Source: Streptococcus mitis (lineage in GTDB: Bacteria; Bacillota; Bacilli; Lactobacillales; Streptococcaceae). Taken from it: a stretch of 64,000 bases of DNA. Where the stretch lies: positions 498,579 through 562,578 of the forward strand of contig NZ_LBMT01000001.1 of assembly GCF_002005545.1 (NCBI RefSeq), given 5' to 3'. Position 1 is the first letter of the stretch. Every line of letters starts with the position of its first letter. Shown piece by piece: positions 43,183 to 51,771 of this stretch. The notes below the pieces were generated by a model that worked only from the letters and a program-made list of their open reading frames with translations, was not told the origin of the DNA and did not search any database. The translations under genes and the position numbers were made by a program.

Positions 43183-43251
43183 TTTTTACAATAGCTTTTA
43201 AGCATACAGCTATAAGTATCTATATGCGACTAGACCTGTATAGTTTAAAGT

Positions 43252-43259
43252 GATATAAT
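43252..43259 (+). promoter_or_regulatory. Extended -10 promoter of the toxin-antitoxin pair
   Basis: GATATAAT with TGA in front, 22 bases before the antitoxin start, behind AT-rich sequence that may hold the antitoxin operator. Confidence 0.55.
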
Positions 43260-43280
43260 AGTCTAAAAGGAGGTACTACT

Positions 43281-43568
43281 ATGAATGTTTTAGAAAAAAA
43301 TACACAGGTAAACTTTAAGACTAACAGAGACTTGTTAGAGAAGGCTAAAGCTATTATCACAGCGCAAAATCTTGATATGACAGCTAGTTTTAACTTGTTT
43401 TTAGAACACATTGTAGAAAATAAAGCTTTGCCATTTGAAACTCAAGTAGATAAAGAAAGAGAAGAACTTCTATCAGGGTTGCGTGCTGAAATTGCCCGTA
43501 GCTTTGACGATTTAGAACATGGAAGAACTTACAGCCTTGATGAAGTGAGGGCTAACCTTGGAATCTAA
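43281..43568 (+). CDS. RelB/DinJ-family antitoxin
   Basis: A 95-aa protein with an N-terminal ribbon-helix-helix (VNFKTNRDLLEKAKAI, then LDMTASFNLFLEHIVENKALPF), the RelB/DinJ mark, and a charged C-terminal tail that would wrap the toxin. It should bind its own promoter and block the toxin encoded next. Ribosome site AAAGGAGGT. The toxin gene starts within its last codons. Confidence 0.9.
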   Translation: MNVLEKNTQVNFKTNRDLLEKAKAIITAQNLDMTASFNLFLEHIVENKALPFETQVDKEREELLSGLRAEIARSFDDLEHGRTYSLDEVRANLGI

Positions 43569-43905
43569 CGAGAACGTATATAGCCTTATTATCTCCGAAA
43601 CGGTACAAGAACAGCTAAGAGGTATTAAAGATTATATCTCAGCTAACTACTTTTCAGAACAGGCAGGAGCAAACACAGTTAAGAATATTCTTTATGGTTT
43701 GAAGCGGCTTGAAGTTTTTCCAGAAGCAGGATTTGATGCTGATGAAAGAGTAGGAGTTATTATATACCCACCCCACAAAACTCGATGCATCATTTTAGGC
43801 GATTACCTAGCCTTCTATCATATTTTAGAGGACAGAAAAGCTGTCTTTGTATCAGATATTATTCATAGTAAACAGGACTACATCCGTTTGTTCAAGAAAA
43901 AATAG
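43558..43905 (+). CDS. RelE/ParE-superfamily toxin
   Basis: A 115-aa protein of the RelE/ParE fold (SLIISETVQEQLRGIKDYI; GLKRLEVFPEAGFDA; DYLAFYHILEDRKAVFVSDIIH). RelE-type members cut mRNA at the ribosome. The reading frame opens at TTG 43558, 11 bases inside the antitoxin gene, behind GTGAGGG; no ATG or GTG is present near the start, so a TTG start is likely. Overlap keeps antitoxin and toxin translation coupled. It may form a stable plasmid-style addiction locus. Confidence 0.88.
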   Translation: MESNENVYSLIISETVQEQLRGIKDYISANYFSEQAGANTVKNILYGLKRLEVFPEAGFDADERVGVIIYPPHKTRCIILGDYLAFYHILEDRKAVFVSDIIHSKQDYIRLFKKK

Positions 43906-43990
43906 TGCATATTATTGAACTGTGTTTTGGATTCCAAAAATTTTAGAAAAGATTACTCTATTTCAAAAATTTTTAGGAATGAAAATATAA

Positions 43991-44028
43991 AAAAAGAGAA
44001 ACCTCATAATGAAGTTTCTCTTGCTTTT
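43991..44028. terminator. Bidirectional terminator between relE-type gene and rpmG
   Basis: AGAGAAAC (43995-44002) and GTTTCTCT (44014-44021). The minus strand has a long T run after the stem, the plus strand a broken one. Confidence 0.65.
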
Positions 44029-44120
44029 AATCGTCCGAATCATTATTCTTATTTCAAAAAGAGGTAGTGAAAAATGTAGTCATTCGAATGATTTTGATTG
44101 CAATGTACTGAAATTAACAA

Positions 44121-44150
44121 AAAGAAAAAACGCATGAATGCGTTTTTCTT
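44121..44150 (-). terminator. Terminator of rpmG
   Basis: Near-perfect AAAAACGCAT/ATGCGTTTTT stem with a GA loop; the T run on the minus strand ends the rpmF-rpmG transcript. Confidence 0.75.
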
Positions 44151-44173
44151 CTGTATTGATTCGTATTGAATGC

Positions 44174-44323
44174 TTACTTAACTTCTGTAAACACAACGTG
44201 TTTGCGAAGTTTTGGTGAGTATTTCTTCAATTGAAGACGGTCTGGAGTGTTACGTTTGTTTTTAGAAGTAAGGTACAAGCGTTCACCAGATTCTTTGTGT
44301 TCAAGTGTAATATTTACGCGCAT
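44174..44323 (-). CDS. rpmG: 50S ribosomal protein L33
   Basis: A 49-aa protein: [19 protein letters not shown] at the start and [15 protein letters not shown] at the end, the full L33 length. It is below the usual ORF size cut-off and easily missed. It has no cysteines, so it is the zinc-independent (C-minus) form. It follows rpmF after 15 bases on the same strand. Confidence 0.95.
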
Positions 44324-44338
44324 GGTATCTCCCTTCTA

Positions 44339-44521
44339 TTATTCAGCTGATGCAGCTTTAGCGATTTTACGTCCTTTGTAGTATCCTTTAAGTGATACAC
44401 GGTGAGAACGTGAGTAATCTCCAGTAGTTTCGTCAAAGTTTACAGATGGAGCTGTTACTTTGTAGTGTGTACGACGTTTGTTTTTCTTCGCTTTTGAAGT
44501 GCGACGTGCAGGTACTGCCAT
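44339..44521 (-). CDS. rpmF: 50S ribosomal protein L32
   Basis: A 60-aa basic protein with the L32 start [19 protein letters not shown]. It lacks the two CxxC pairs of the zinc form, so like L33 next to it this is the C-minus type. Co-transcribed with rpmG on the minus strand. Ribosome site AAAGGAG. Confidence 0.95.
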
Positions 44522-44631
44522 TTTGATTTCTCCTTTAGGTATTTATATTCGATTCAATCTACTGATTTTCATCAACCATACTAGGATAACACATTTTTTT
44601 TGTAAAGTAAAGTTACTTGACAAAAAAAGAT

Positions 44632-44669
44632 GAAAAAATTCTCCTGTAAGACCTAGCAGACAGGAGAAG
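44632..44669 (-). terminator. Terminator after the RHH gene
   Basis: TTCTCCTGT and ACAGGAGAA arms (nine pairs) followed on the minus strand by a run of T. Confidence 0.85.
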
Positions 44670-44672
44670 GTG

Positions 44673-44873
44673 TTAAATATCAATCTCAAATGGTTCGTCA
44701 ATGGTTTCTGATACGTATTTTCCGTCTTTCTTCCGTTGTTTGACACATTCTGTGAGGAGATATTCGATTTGCCCATTGACTGAACGAAAGTCGTCTTCTG
44801 CCCATGATGCGAGTGCAGCGTATAACTTTGTTGAGAGTCGAAGGGGGATCTGCTTTTTTTTAGCTTCAACCAT
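44673..44873 (-). CDS. Small ribbon-helix-helix (Arc-type) protein
   Basis: A 66-aa protein with the Arc-like pattern [18 protein letters not shown] then [19 protein letters not shown], where the strand contacts DNA and helices pair two chains. Its start lies two bases after the stop of the SPFH gene, so they are co-translated. It may regulate that operon or a membrane process linked to it. The pair SPFH plus RHH at this place is also seen in pneumococcus. No antitoxin partner is visible. Confidence 0.8.
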   Translation of the reverse strand: MVEAKKKQIPLRLSTKLYAALASWAEDDFRSVNGQIEYLLTECVKQRKKDGKYVSETIDEPFEIDI

Positions 44874-44875
44874 CT

Positions 44876-45883
44876 TTAGTAAAGACTTCCTGTGTTGACA
44901 ATTGGTTGTGCATCATGATTGCCACAGAGGACGACTAGGAGATTTGAAACCATGGCAGCTTTTCGTTCTTCGTCAAGCTCTACCAATTCCCCTTCATTGA
45001 GTCGTTCTAGTGCCATTTCAACCATTCCTACAGCACCATCCACAATCATCTTACGGGCATCAATAATGGCAGATGCTTGTTGGCGTTGAAGCATGACAGC
45101 AGCAATTTCTGGAGCGTAAGCTAGGTAAGTAATACGTGCTTCAAGGATTTCCAAGCCAGCATCCTCAACACGACTTTGGATTTCTTCACGAATACGATTA
45201 GCCACAATTTCGCTAGAGCCACGGAGACTACCTTCATCTGCTTGGCCGTCACCCGTAGTATCCACGTTAGGAGACACATCGTAAGGATAGATGCGGACAA
45301 TATTTCGGAGGGCGCTATCACATTGCAATGAAAGATATTCTTTGTAGTTATCAACGTTGAAAACTGCCATAGCGGTATCGACAACTCTCCAAGTTACCGC
45401 GATACCGATTTCTACAGGGTTTCCTAGACAATCATTGATTTTTTGGCGAGAATTGCTCAAGGTCATGACTTTGAGGGAAATGTGCTTATTGCCAATTTCA
45501 ATATTTACATCATTGTCATTTGATGATTTAGCTCCTAAAAAAGGAGATTTCGTGCTAACGTCACCACTTTGTCCAAGTCGAGTGTGGTTTGCAGGGGTGA
45601 CTGCTACGCTGAAGGGATTGACAAAGTAAAAGTCAGGTTCTTTGATGGTACCTGTATAGTTACCAAAGAGTGTCAGAACCATAGCCTCCTGAGGTTTGAC
45701 AACTTTTAAACCAGCATGAGTTAGTGCTGCAATTACGATTAGTAAAGGTCCGATAATAATTCCAAAAATGTTTTCCGAACCAACACCCATTATAAATATA
45801 AAGATACCAAGTACGATTGTCAACTCAATGAGAATCAATGCTAATACACCATTTGGTTTTGAATTGATTAGTTTTTCAGTCAT
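44876..45883 (-). CDS. SPFH (band 7/flotillin-like) membrane protein
   Basis: Two N-terminal hydrophobic segments (about residues 13-50) precede an SPFH domain (about 60-260, [15 protein letters not shown]... and the coiled-coil [23 protein letters not shown]). Members organise or stabilise membrane protein complexes. I start at 45883 ([12 protein letters not shown]), which gives 335 aa; an earlier ATG would add a few residues with a poor ribosome site. Operon with the RHH gene downstream. Confidence 0.9.
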   Translation of the reverse strand: MTEKLINSKPNGVLALILIELTIVLGIFIFIMGVGSENIFGIIIGPLLIVIAALTHAGLKVVKPQEAMVLTLFGNYTGTIKEPDFYFVNPFSVAVTPANHTRLGQSGDVSTKSPFLGAKSSNDNDVNIEIGNKHISLKVMTLSNSRQKINDCLGNPVEIGIAVTWRVVDTAMAVFNVDNYKEYLSLQCDSALRNIVRIYPYDVSPNVDTTGDGQADEGSLRGSSEIVANRIREEIQSRVEDAGLEILEARITYLAYAPEIAAVMLQRQQASAIIDARKMIVDGAVGMVEMALERLNEGELVELDEERKAAMVSNLLVVLCGNHDAQPIVNTGSLY

Positions 45884-46046
45884 AAGAATGATCTCTGTTA
45901 TTTGATATCTAAATGATATCATTTTGTTTTTAAAAATTAATAGAAAGTTGACAAATAATCACTAAAAAGTTTCAGCCCAATAATTACTTGTAGGAAGTGA
46001 GATTATATTGTGCTGAAATACTCTTTTATTCTTATAACTTTTACAC

Positions 46047-46052
46047 TATAAT
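46047..46052 (+). promoter_or_regulatory. -10 of the PRD regulator promoter
   Basis: TATAAT with an AT-rich stretch before it, 22 bases upstream of the start codon. The gap to the divergent SPFH gene (45884-46073) shows nothing else. Confidence 0.55.
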
Positions 46053-46073
46053 TGTAGTTAGAAAGGAAGAGAA

Positions 46074-48104
46074 ATGTTTGATTATAGAGCACTAGTTATT
46101 TTGATGACTTTGATGGATCATTGTGAGCTATCATTATATGAATTATCTGTTAAGGTGAGCTTACCTATAAAGGAAGTCAAAGAAGGAATAGATTATTTAG
46201 TGCCTTATCTAGCTAATAAAGGGATAGTGCTGGATAAAAAACAAGGTCGCTATAGTTTATCAAATCGTACGAAGCAGTCTTTGACAGATATTATTAAGTC
46301 GGATGAATTGGTTTTACCAAAGTCGACTCGCTTAGCATTAATCTATCTTTACACTTTTTGCCGATTAGATTTTATATCGAATAATCATTACCAAGACTTT
46401 TTGAAAGTAAGTAAGAATACAACCTTATCTGATATTCAATCATTAAGAAAGATTATGTTAGATAATGATTTGGAGCTAGGGTACAGTAGAGCAAAAGGTT
46501 ATACTTTACACGGTTCAGAGTGGAATAAGCACCGTTTAGCTTTTCAAATGGTTAGTGAGTTGCTGGAATCCTCCATAGGGATTTGGGGGTTGGATTATGT
46601 TTTATCCAGTTGGGGGTATTCATTAACTTATGATTTGATTGATCAGGTAGTTAAAGATTATTATGAAAAGCTACAGATAGTACCTATTGTTAATCAATTA
46701 AAAGTTTGCCTTTTCGGTTTAGTATTCATTATATGTAGGTATCAAAGGGATGTTGAAAGAGTATGTCTTTCAGAGACATTAGTATCTCCTATTATTGAAG
46801 ATATAACGACTATTTTATTGGATACAGTAGTTGATTTGGGAATTATAGATACGGTATTTTCAGAGGATGATTATCGCTATATCACAGTTTTATTATCAAG
46901 TTGCTTTGAAGGTGAAGTAGATGTTGCTCCGGTTTACTTTAATCAATTAACAGAGGCTATTATAAGTAGAATGGAAGATATTTCTTTGTTACATTTTAAA
47001 CAAAGAGAAGTATTGAGAGAAAATCTTCGCCGCCACCTTATACCGGCTTACTATAGATTAAAGTTCGGCTTACCTAGTTCAAATGAATATGTGTTGCATG
47101 TTAAAGAACAGTATCCTGATTTATTTGAACTAGTAAAAGATTCTTTGACTCCCTTGATGGACGCTATTGACAAGCCCATACCTGATAGTGAAACAGCATA
47201 TTTTGTTATCCATTTTGGAGGATATTTAAAGAAAGCAGACAATTTGCCTCAAAAATGTTATAAAGCAGCAATTATCTGTCCTAATGGAATTAGTTCTTCA
47301 TTGATGATAAAAGAGAATCTATTAGCATTATTCCCTCAAATTGAGTTTATAGGAACCTCAAAGATTGATGATTTATACGCGAAAACTAGTAGTGACTATG
47401 ATATGGTTTTTTCTACTATAAAGGTGGATACAGAGAAGCCAAATTATCTAGTTTCTGTTATGATGACGGAAGAACAAACAACACAGTTAGTTGAATTGGT
47501 ATCAAAAGATTTCCCAGATACAGGTTATCGAGATATTGAGCTTAATCAGATAATTAGCATAGTAAGACGATATAGTGTAATCACACAAGAATTAGAGTTA
47601 AAATTAGCATTAAAGAGGTATCTCTATCAAGAAATGAACAGAAAGGAAGTGTTACCATTGTTAGAAGAATTAATTACAAAAGAAACTTATCAGGTTAGTT
47701 CGGAAAAATTAGGATGGAAGGAGGCAATTCGTTTAGCAGCTAAACCGCTTTTGGATCAACATAAGATAACTGAGAACTACCCTGAGGCAATGATTCAAAA
47801 AGTAGAAGAGTTTGGGCCTTTTATTAATTTAGGGAAGGGAGTAGCAATTCCTCACGCTCGGCCAGATGAAGGTGTGAATGAAATAGGAATGTCAATGTTA
47901 GTTTTGGAAGAACCGATTTATTTATTGGATAATCCAGAACAAGAGGTAAGATTGTTGATTTGTATTGCAGCCATTGATAATGAGAGTCATTTAAAGGCTT
48001 TGTCACATTTAACAACAATTTTAAGAGATAAAAATCATGTTCAAACTTTAATATCATCAAAAAACTATGATGATATTGAAATGATAATTAAACAGGAGGA
48101 TTAG
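46074..48104 (+). CDS. PRD-domain transcriptional activator with PTS IIB- and IIA-like domains
   Basis: 676 aa: N-terminal DNA-binding helices (about 1-160), two PRD domains (about 180-400) that are phosphorylated by HPr and EII proteins, a IIB-like part (AIICPNGISSSLMIKENL, with Cys near residue 400), and a C-terminal IIA-like domain (GVAIPHARPDEG, His near 595). This is the ManR/UlaR/BglG-type activator layout. It is followed by an ascorbate-type IIB and IIC but no separate IIA, so the IIA-like domain may serve both control and transport. It should turn on its own operon in response to the PTS sugar. Confidence 0.88.
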   Translation: MFDYRALVILMTLMDHCELSLYELSVKVSLPIKEVKEGIDYLVPYLANKGIVLDKKQGRYSLSNRTKQSLTDIIKSDELVLPKSTRLALIYLYTFCRLDFISNNHYQDFLKVSKNTTLSDIQSLRKIMLDNDLELGYSRAKGYTLHGSEWNKHRLAFQMVSELLESSIGIWGLDYVLSSWGYSLTYDLIDQVVKDYYEKLQIVPIVNQLKVCLFGLVFIICRYQRDVERVCLSETLVSPIIEDITTILLDTVVDLGIIDTVFSEDDYRYITVLLSSCFEGEVDVAPVYFNQLTEAIISRMEDISLLHFKQREVLRENLRRHLIPAYYRLKFGLPSSNEYVLHVKEQYPDLFELVKDSLTPLMDAIDKPIPDSETAYFVIHFGGYLKKADNLPQKCYKAAIICPNGISSSLMIKENLLALFPQIEFIGTSKIDDLYAKTSSDYDMVFSTIKVDTEKPNYLVSVMMTEEQTTQLVELVSKDFPDTGYRDIELNQIISIVRRYSVITQELELKLALKRYLYQEMNRKEVLPLLEELITKETYQVSSEKLGWKEAIRLAAKPLLDQHKITENYPEAMIQKVEEFGPFINLGKGVAIPHARPDEGVNEIGMSMLVLEEPIYLLDNPEQEVRLLICIAAIDNESHLKALSHLTTILRDKNHVQTLISSKNYDDIEMIIKQED

Positions 48105-48107
48105 ATA

Positions 48108-48392
48108 ATGTTAAAAATTGGTACAGCTTGTGGTTCAGGATTAGGTTCAAGTTTTATGGTACAGATGAATATTGAATCTGTATTGAGTGATTTGAATGTT
48201 TCAGATGTAGAAGTTGAACACTATGATTTAGGTGGAGCAGATCCAAATGCAGCTGATATTTGGATTGTTGGTCGTGATTTAGCTGATTCAGCTAGTCATC
48301 TTGGAGATGTTCGTATCTTAAATAGTATTATTGATATGGATGAACTACGAGAATTAATTACTAAACTTTGTGAAGAAAAAGGACTTATTTAG
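48108..48392 (+). CDS. PTS system ascorbate/galactitol-type IIB component
   Basis: A 94-aa phosphocarrier with Cys8 in GTACGSGLGSSFM as phosphorylation site, the P-loop-like start of lactose/ascorbate/galactitol IIB proteins. It starts three bases after the regulator, with AGGAGG. It works with the IIC next to it. Confidence 0.9.
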   Translation: MLKIGTACGSGLGSSFMVQMNIESVLSDLNVSDVEVEHYDLGGADPNAADIWIVGRDLADSASHLGDVRILNSIIDMDELRELITKLCEEKGLI

Positions 48393-48404
48393 GAGGCTAG
48401 CGTC

Positions 48405-49751
48405 ATGATGAAGTTCATATTGGATATTGTTAGTACACCAGCTATTTTAGTAGCTTTAATTGCAATCTTAGGATTAGTTCTTCAGAAGAAGAAATTACCT
48501 GATATTATTAAAGGTGGAATTAAGACTTTTGTTGGTTTCTTAGTTGTATCTGGTGGTGCAGGAATTGTACAAAATTCTTTGAATCCATTTGGTACCATGT
48601 TTGAACATGCTTTTCATTTATCTGGAGTTGTACCGAATAATGAAGCAATTGTAGCTGTAGCTTTAACAACATATGGCTCAGCTACTGCAATGATTATGTT
48701 TGCAGGTATGGTATTCAATATCTTAATTGCTCGTTTTACTCGATTCAAATATATCTTTTTAACAGGGCACCACACTCTATATATGGCGTGTATGATTGCG
48801 GTCATTTTATCAGTTGCTGGCTTTACAAGTTTGCCTCTTATCTTACTAGGAGGATTAGCGCTCGGTATTATTATGAGTATTTCCCCAGCATTTGTGCAAA
48901 AATATATGGTTCAATTAACTGGAAATGACAAGGTGGCTTTAGGTCATTTCAGTTCTTTGGGATATTGGTTGAGTGGTTTTACTGGTAGCCTTATCGGTGA
49001 CAAATCAAAATCAACAGAGGACATTAAATTTCCAAAGAGTTTAGCTTTTTTACGTGATAGTACTGTTAGCATTACTTTATCTATGGCAGTTATTTACATT
49101 ATTGTAGCTATCTTTGCAGGGTCAGAATATATAGAAAAAGAAATCAGTAATGGTACAAGTGGTCTAGTTTATGCTTTACAATTAGCAGGTCAATTTGCAG
49201 CAGGGGTATTTGTTATTTTAGCAGGTGTTCGCCTTATTTTGGGTGAAATTGTTCCAGCCTTTAAAGGTATTTCAGAGCGTCTTGTACCTAATTCAAAACC
49301 TGCTTTGGATTGTCCGATTGTTTATACTTATGCACCCAATGCAGTTCTAATTGGATTTATCTCTAGTTTTGTTGGTGGTTTAGTGAGTATGGCAATTATG
49401 ATTGCTTCAGGAACGGTTGTTATTTTACCAGGTGTTGTGCCTCATTTCTTCTGTGGAGCGACTGCAGGTGTTATTGGGAATGCATCTGGTGGTGTTCGTG
49501 GAGCCACTATTGGAGCATTTTTACAAGGTATTTTAATTAGTTTTCTTCCAGTCTTTTTAATGCCAGTTTTGGGAGGACTTGGTTTCCAAGGATCAACTTT
49601 CTCAGATGCAGATTTTGGTCTATCAGGAATTATTTTAGGAATGTTGAATCAATTTGGCTCACAAGCAGGCATTGTTATTGGTCTTGTTCTTATTCTAGCA
49701 GTTATGTTTGGAGTATCCTTTATTAAAAAGCCATCTGCAAAGGAGGAATAA
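48405..49751 (+). CDS. PTS system ascorbate-type IIC (UlaA-like) permease
   Basis: A 448-aa protein with about 11 membrane segments (UlaA/SgaT family). Conserved stretches include GGIKTFVGFLVVSGG near residue 38 and GHHTLYMACM near 126. Members import L-ascorbate or a related acid with phosphorylation. The following transketolase pair, in place of ula isomerases, suggests another pentose-like or sugar-acid substrate. The start is the first of two ATGs behind GGAGG. Confidence 0.88.
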   Translation: MMKFILDIVSTPAILVALIAILGLVLQKKKLPDIIKGGIKTFVGFLVVSGGAGIVQNSLNPFGTMFEHAFHLSGVVPNNEAIVAVALTTYGSATAMIMFAGMVFNILIARFTRFKYIFLTGHHTLYMACMIAVILSVAGFTSLPLILLGGLALGIIMSISPAFVQKYMVQLTGNDKVALGHFSSLGYWLSGFTGSLIGDKSKSTEDIKFPKSLAFLRDSTVSITLSMAVIYIIVAIFAGSEYIEKEISNGTSGLVYALQLAGQFAAGVFVILAGVRLILGEIVPAFKGISERLVPNSKPALDCPIVYTYAPNAVLIGFISSFVGGLVSMAIMIASGTVVILPGVVPHFFCGATAGVIGNASGGVRGATIGAFLQGILISFLPVFLMPVLGGLGFQGSTFSDADFGLSGIILGMLNQFGSQAGIVIGLVLILAVMFGVSFIKKPSAKEE

Positions 49752-49754
49752 GGG

Positions 49755-50612
49755 ATGATTTTAAGTGAAAACAGAGAAGATGAGTTAAGAAAATTTGCAA
49801 CAAAAATCCGATTAAATACTCTTAGAACATTAAATCATCTTGGATTCGGCCATTATGGAGGGAGTCTGTCTATAGTAGAAGTTTTAGCAGTGCTTTATGG
49901 TGAAATAATGCCGATGACTCCAGAAATATTTGCATCACGAGATAGAGATTATTTTGTTTTATCCAAGGGACATGCTGGACCTGCTTTGTACAGCACACTC
50001 TATTTGAATGGTTTCTTTGACAAAGAATTCTTACATTCTTTAAATACAAATGGAACCAAATTACCGTCTCATCCTGATAGAAATCTAACGCCGGGCATAG
50101 ATATGACAACTGGCTCTTTAGGACAGGGAATTAGTGTTGCAACCGGACTTGCATATGGTCAGAGAATAAGAAAAAGTCCCTTTTATACATATGCCATTGT
50201 TGGAGATGGTGAGTTAAATGAGGGACAATGTTGGGAGGCTATACAGTTTGCTTCTCATCAACAGTTATCCAACTTAATTGTATTTGTTGATGATAACAAA
50301 AAACAATTAGATGGTTTTACAAAGGATATTTGTAATCCAGGTGATTTCGTAGAAAAATTTTCAGCATTTGGATTTGAATCCATTAGGGTCAAGGGTTCAG
50401 ATATTAGAGAAATTTATGAAGGGATTGTCCAATTAAAACAGTCAAATAATTCATCACCTAAGTGCATTGTATTAGATACTATTAAAGGTCAAGGGGTTCA
50501 AGAGCTGGAAGAAATGAAATCCAATCATCATCTTCGCCCTACTGTAGAGGAGAAACAAATGTTAACTTCAGTTGTAGAAAGATTAAGTCAGGAATTGGAG
50601 GAAACAGAATGA
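49755..50612 (+). CDS. Transketolase, N-terminal subunit
   Basis: A split transketolase: this chain holds the thiamine-diphosphate binding half, with GDGELNEGQCWEA and VDDNKKQLDG for diphosphate and magnesium, HAGPALYS and TGSLGQGISVATG near 55 and 120. The partner chain follows with a four-base overlap. Split forms are common in carbohydrate operons of Firmicutes. It would move two-carbon units between sugar phosphates from the PTS substrate. Confidence 0.92.
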   Translation: MILSENREDELRKFATKIRLNTLRTLNHLGFGHYGGSLSIVEVLAVLYGEIMPMTPEIFASRDRDYFVLSKGHAGPALYSTLYLNGFFDKEFLHSLNTNGTKLPSHPDRNLTPGIDMTTGSLGQGISVATGLAYGQRIRKSPFYTYAIVGDGELNEGQCWEAIQFASHQQLSNLIVFVDDNKKQLDGFTKDICNPGDFVEKFSAFGFESIRVKGSDIREIYEGIVQLKQSNNSSPKCIVLDTIKGQGVQELEEMKSNHHLRPTVEEKQMLTSVVERLSQELEETE

Positions 50613-51541
50613 TGAGAAGTACGAAGGAATTACGGCATGTATATAGAGACTTCCTTTTAGAGGCTAACCAAAGTTATTCTGATATAGTAGTTTTAGAAGC
50701 AGATTTGTCAAGTTCGATGGCTACTAATAATCTTGAAAAGGACTTTGGAGACCGTTATGTGAATGTTGGAATCATGGAAGCAGAAATGGTCGGGCTTGCA
50801 GCAGGTTTATCAATTCAGGGGTTTAGACCTTATCTTCATACATTTGGCCCTTTTGCTTCACGAAGAGTATTTGATCAATTATTTATTTCTCTTGGATACG
50901 CACAATTGGATGCCACTGTGATTGGATCAGATGCAGGAGTAACGGCAGAGATGAATGGTGGAACACATATGCCATTTGAAGAAATTGGATTGTTACGTTT
51001 AATTCCTAAATCGATCATTTTTGAAGCAACTGATGATATCCAATTTCGTGAAATCTTGAACCAGACATTAGAATTAAAAGGATTAAAATATATTCGAACA
51101 ATTAGAAAAGCTCCAGAGGCTGTATATCAAGGTGGAGAAGATTTTTCTAAAGGCTACATTGAGTTAAGACACGGTGAAGATGTTGTAATAGTTGCTTCTG
51201 GCATAATGGTTGCTCCAAGTATTCGAGTTGCGGATGAACTGTCTAAATTAGGTTATTCAGTAGGTGTGATAGATTTATTTAGAATCAAACCGATACCAGA
51301 ACAGATAAAAACAATGTTAAGTGGAAAAACTATATTTACTGTAGAAAACCACAATCAGATAGGTGGAATTGGCAGTGCTTTATGTGAATTATTCTCTGAT
51401 GATGGAATAACAAAAATTCATCGGATGGGTGTTCAAGAAAGATTCGGTCAAGTAGGGAAAATGGATTATCTTCTTAATGAGTATGGTTTGAGTGAATCGA
51501 ATATAAAAGAGAAAGTTTTAGCGTTTTATAATGCAAGATAG
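50609..51541 (+). CDS. Transketolase, C-terminal subunit
   Basis: A 310-aa chain with the pyrimidine-binding and C-terminal transketolase domains: GIMEAEMVGLAAGLSIQG carries the catalytic Glu, FGPFASRRVFDQ follows, then ENHNQIGGIGSAL. It pairs with the N-terminal chain. The start shares ATGATG with the end of the first chain. Last gene of the operon. Confidence 0.92.
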   Translation: MMRSTKELRHVYRDFLLEANQSYSDIVVLEADLSSSMATNNLEKDFGDRYVNVGIMEAEMVGLAAGLSIQGFRPYLHTFGPFASRRVFDQLFISLGYAQLDATVIGSDAGVTAEMNGGTHMPFEEIGLLRLIPKSIIFEATDDIQFREILNQTLELKGLKYIRTIRKAPEAVYQGGEDFSKGYIELRHGEDVVIVASGIMVAPSIRVADELSKLGYSVGVIDLFRIKPIPEQIKTMLSGKTIFTVENHNQIGGIGSALCELFSDDGITKIHRMGVQERFGQVGKMDYLLNEYGLSESNIKEKVLAFYNAR

Positions 51542-51600
51542 ATGTTAAATACACTTATCTGAAAGAACTTCTGTAAAAATTACATTACGTTATTTAAAGT

Positions 51601-51664
51601 AAGCGGATTAAAAGCATATTCTGGTAATCAGAAAGTGCCCTGATCCGCTTTGTTGTTTTTAATT
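51601..51664 (+). terminator. Probable terminator of the PTS-transketolase operon
   Basis: AAGCGGAT and ATCCGCTT (eight pairs) around a 34-base inner part, then TTGTTGTTTTT. Confidence 0.6.
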
Positions 51665-51735
51665 TAAAATGTTTATATGCGTATAGAATTTTCTGAAAAT
51701 TCAAGAATTTTCTTCTGTTCATTGCTTTTAAAATG

Positions 51736-51744
51736 TGCTATAAT
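51736..51744 (+). promoter_or_regulatory. Extended -10 promoter of ilvD
   Basis: TGCTATAAT at 51736-51744, 27 bases before the start codon; -35 weak. No T-box leader is present. Confidence 0.65.
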
Positions 51745-51771
51745 AGTAAAAACTGAAATGGGAGGGAACAA

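Noticed and set aside
43906..44120. Two similar CAAAAATTTTAG blocks after the toxin gene as insertion-sequence ends
   Set aside because: They are short, AT-rich and direct rather than inverted, with no target duplication.
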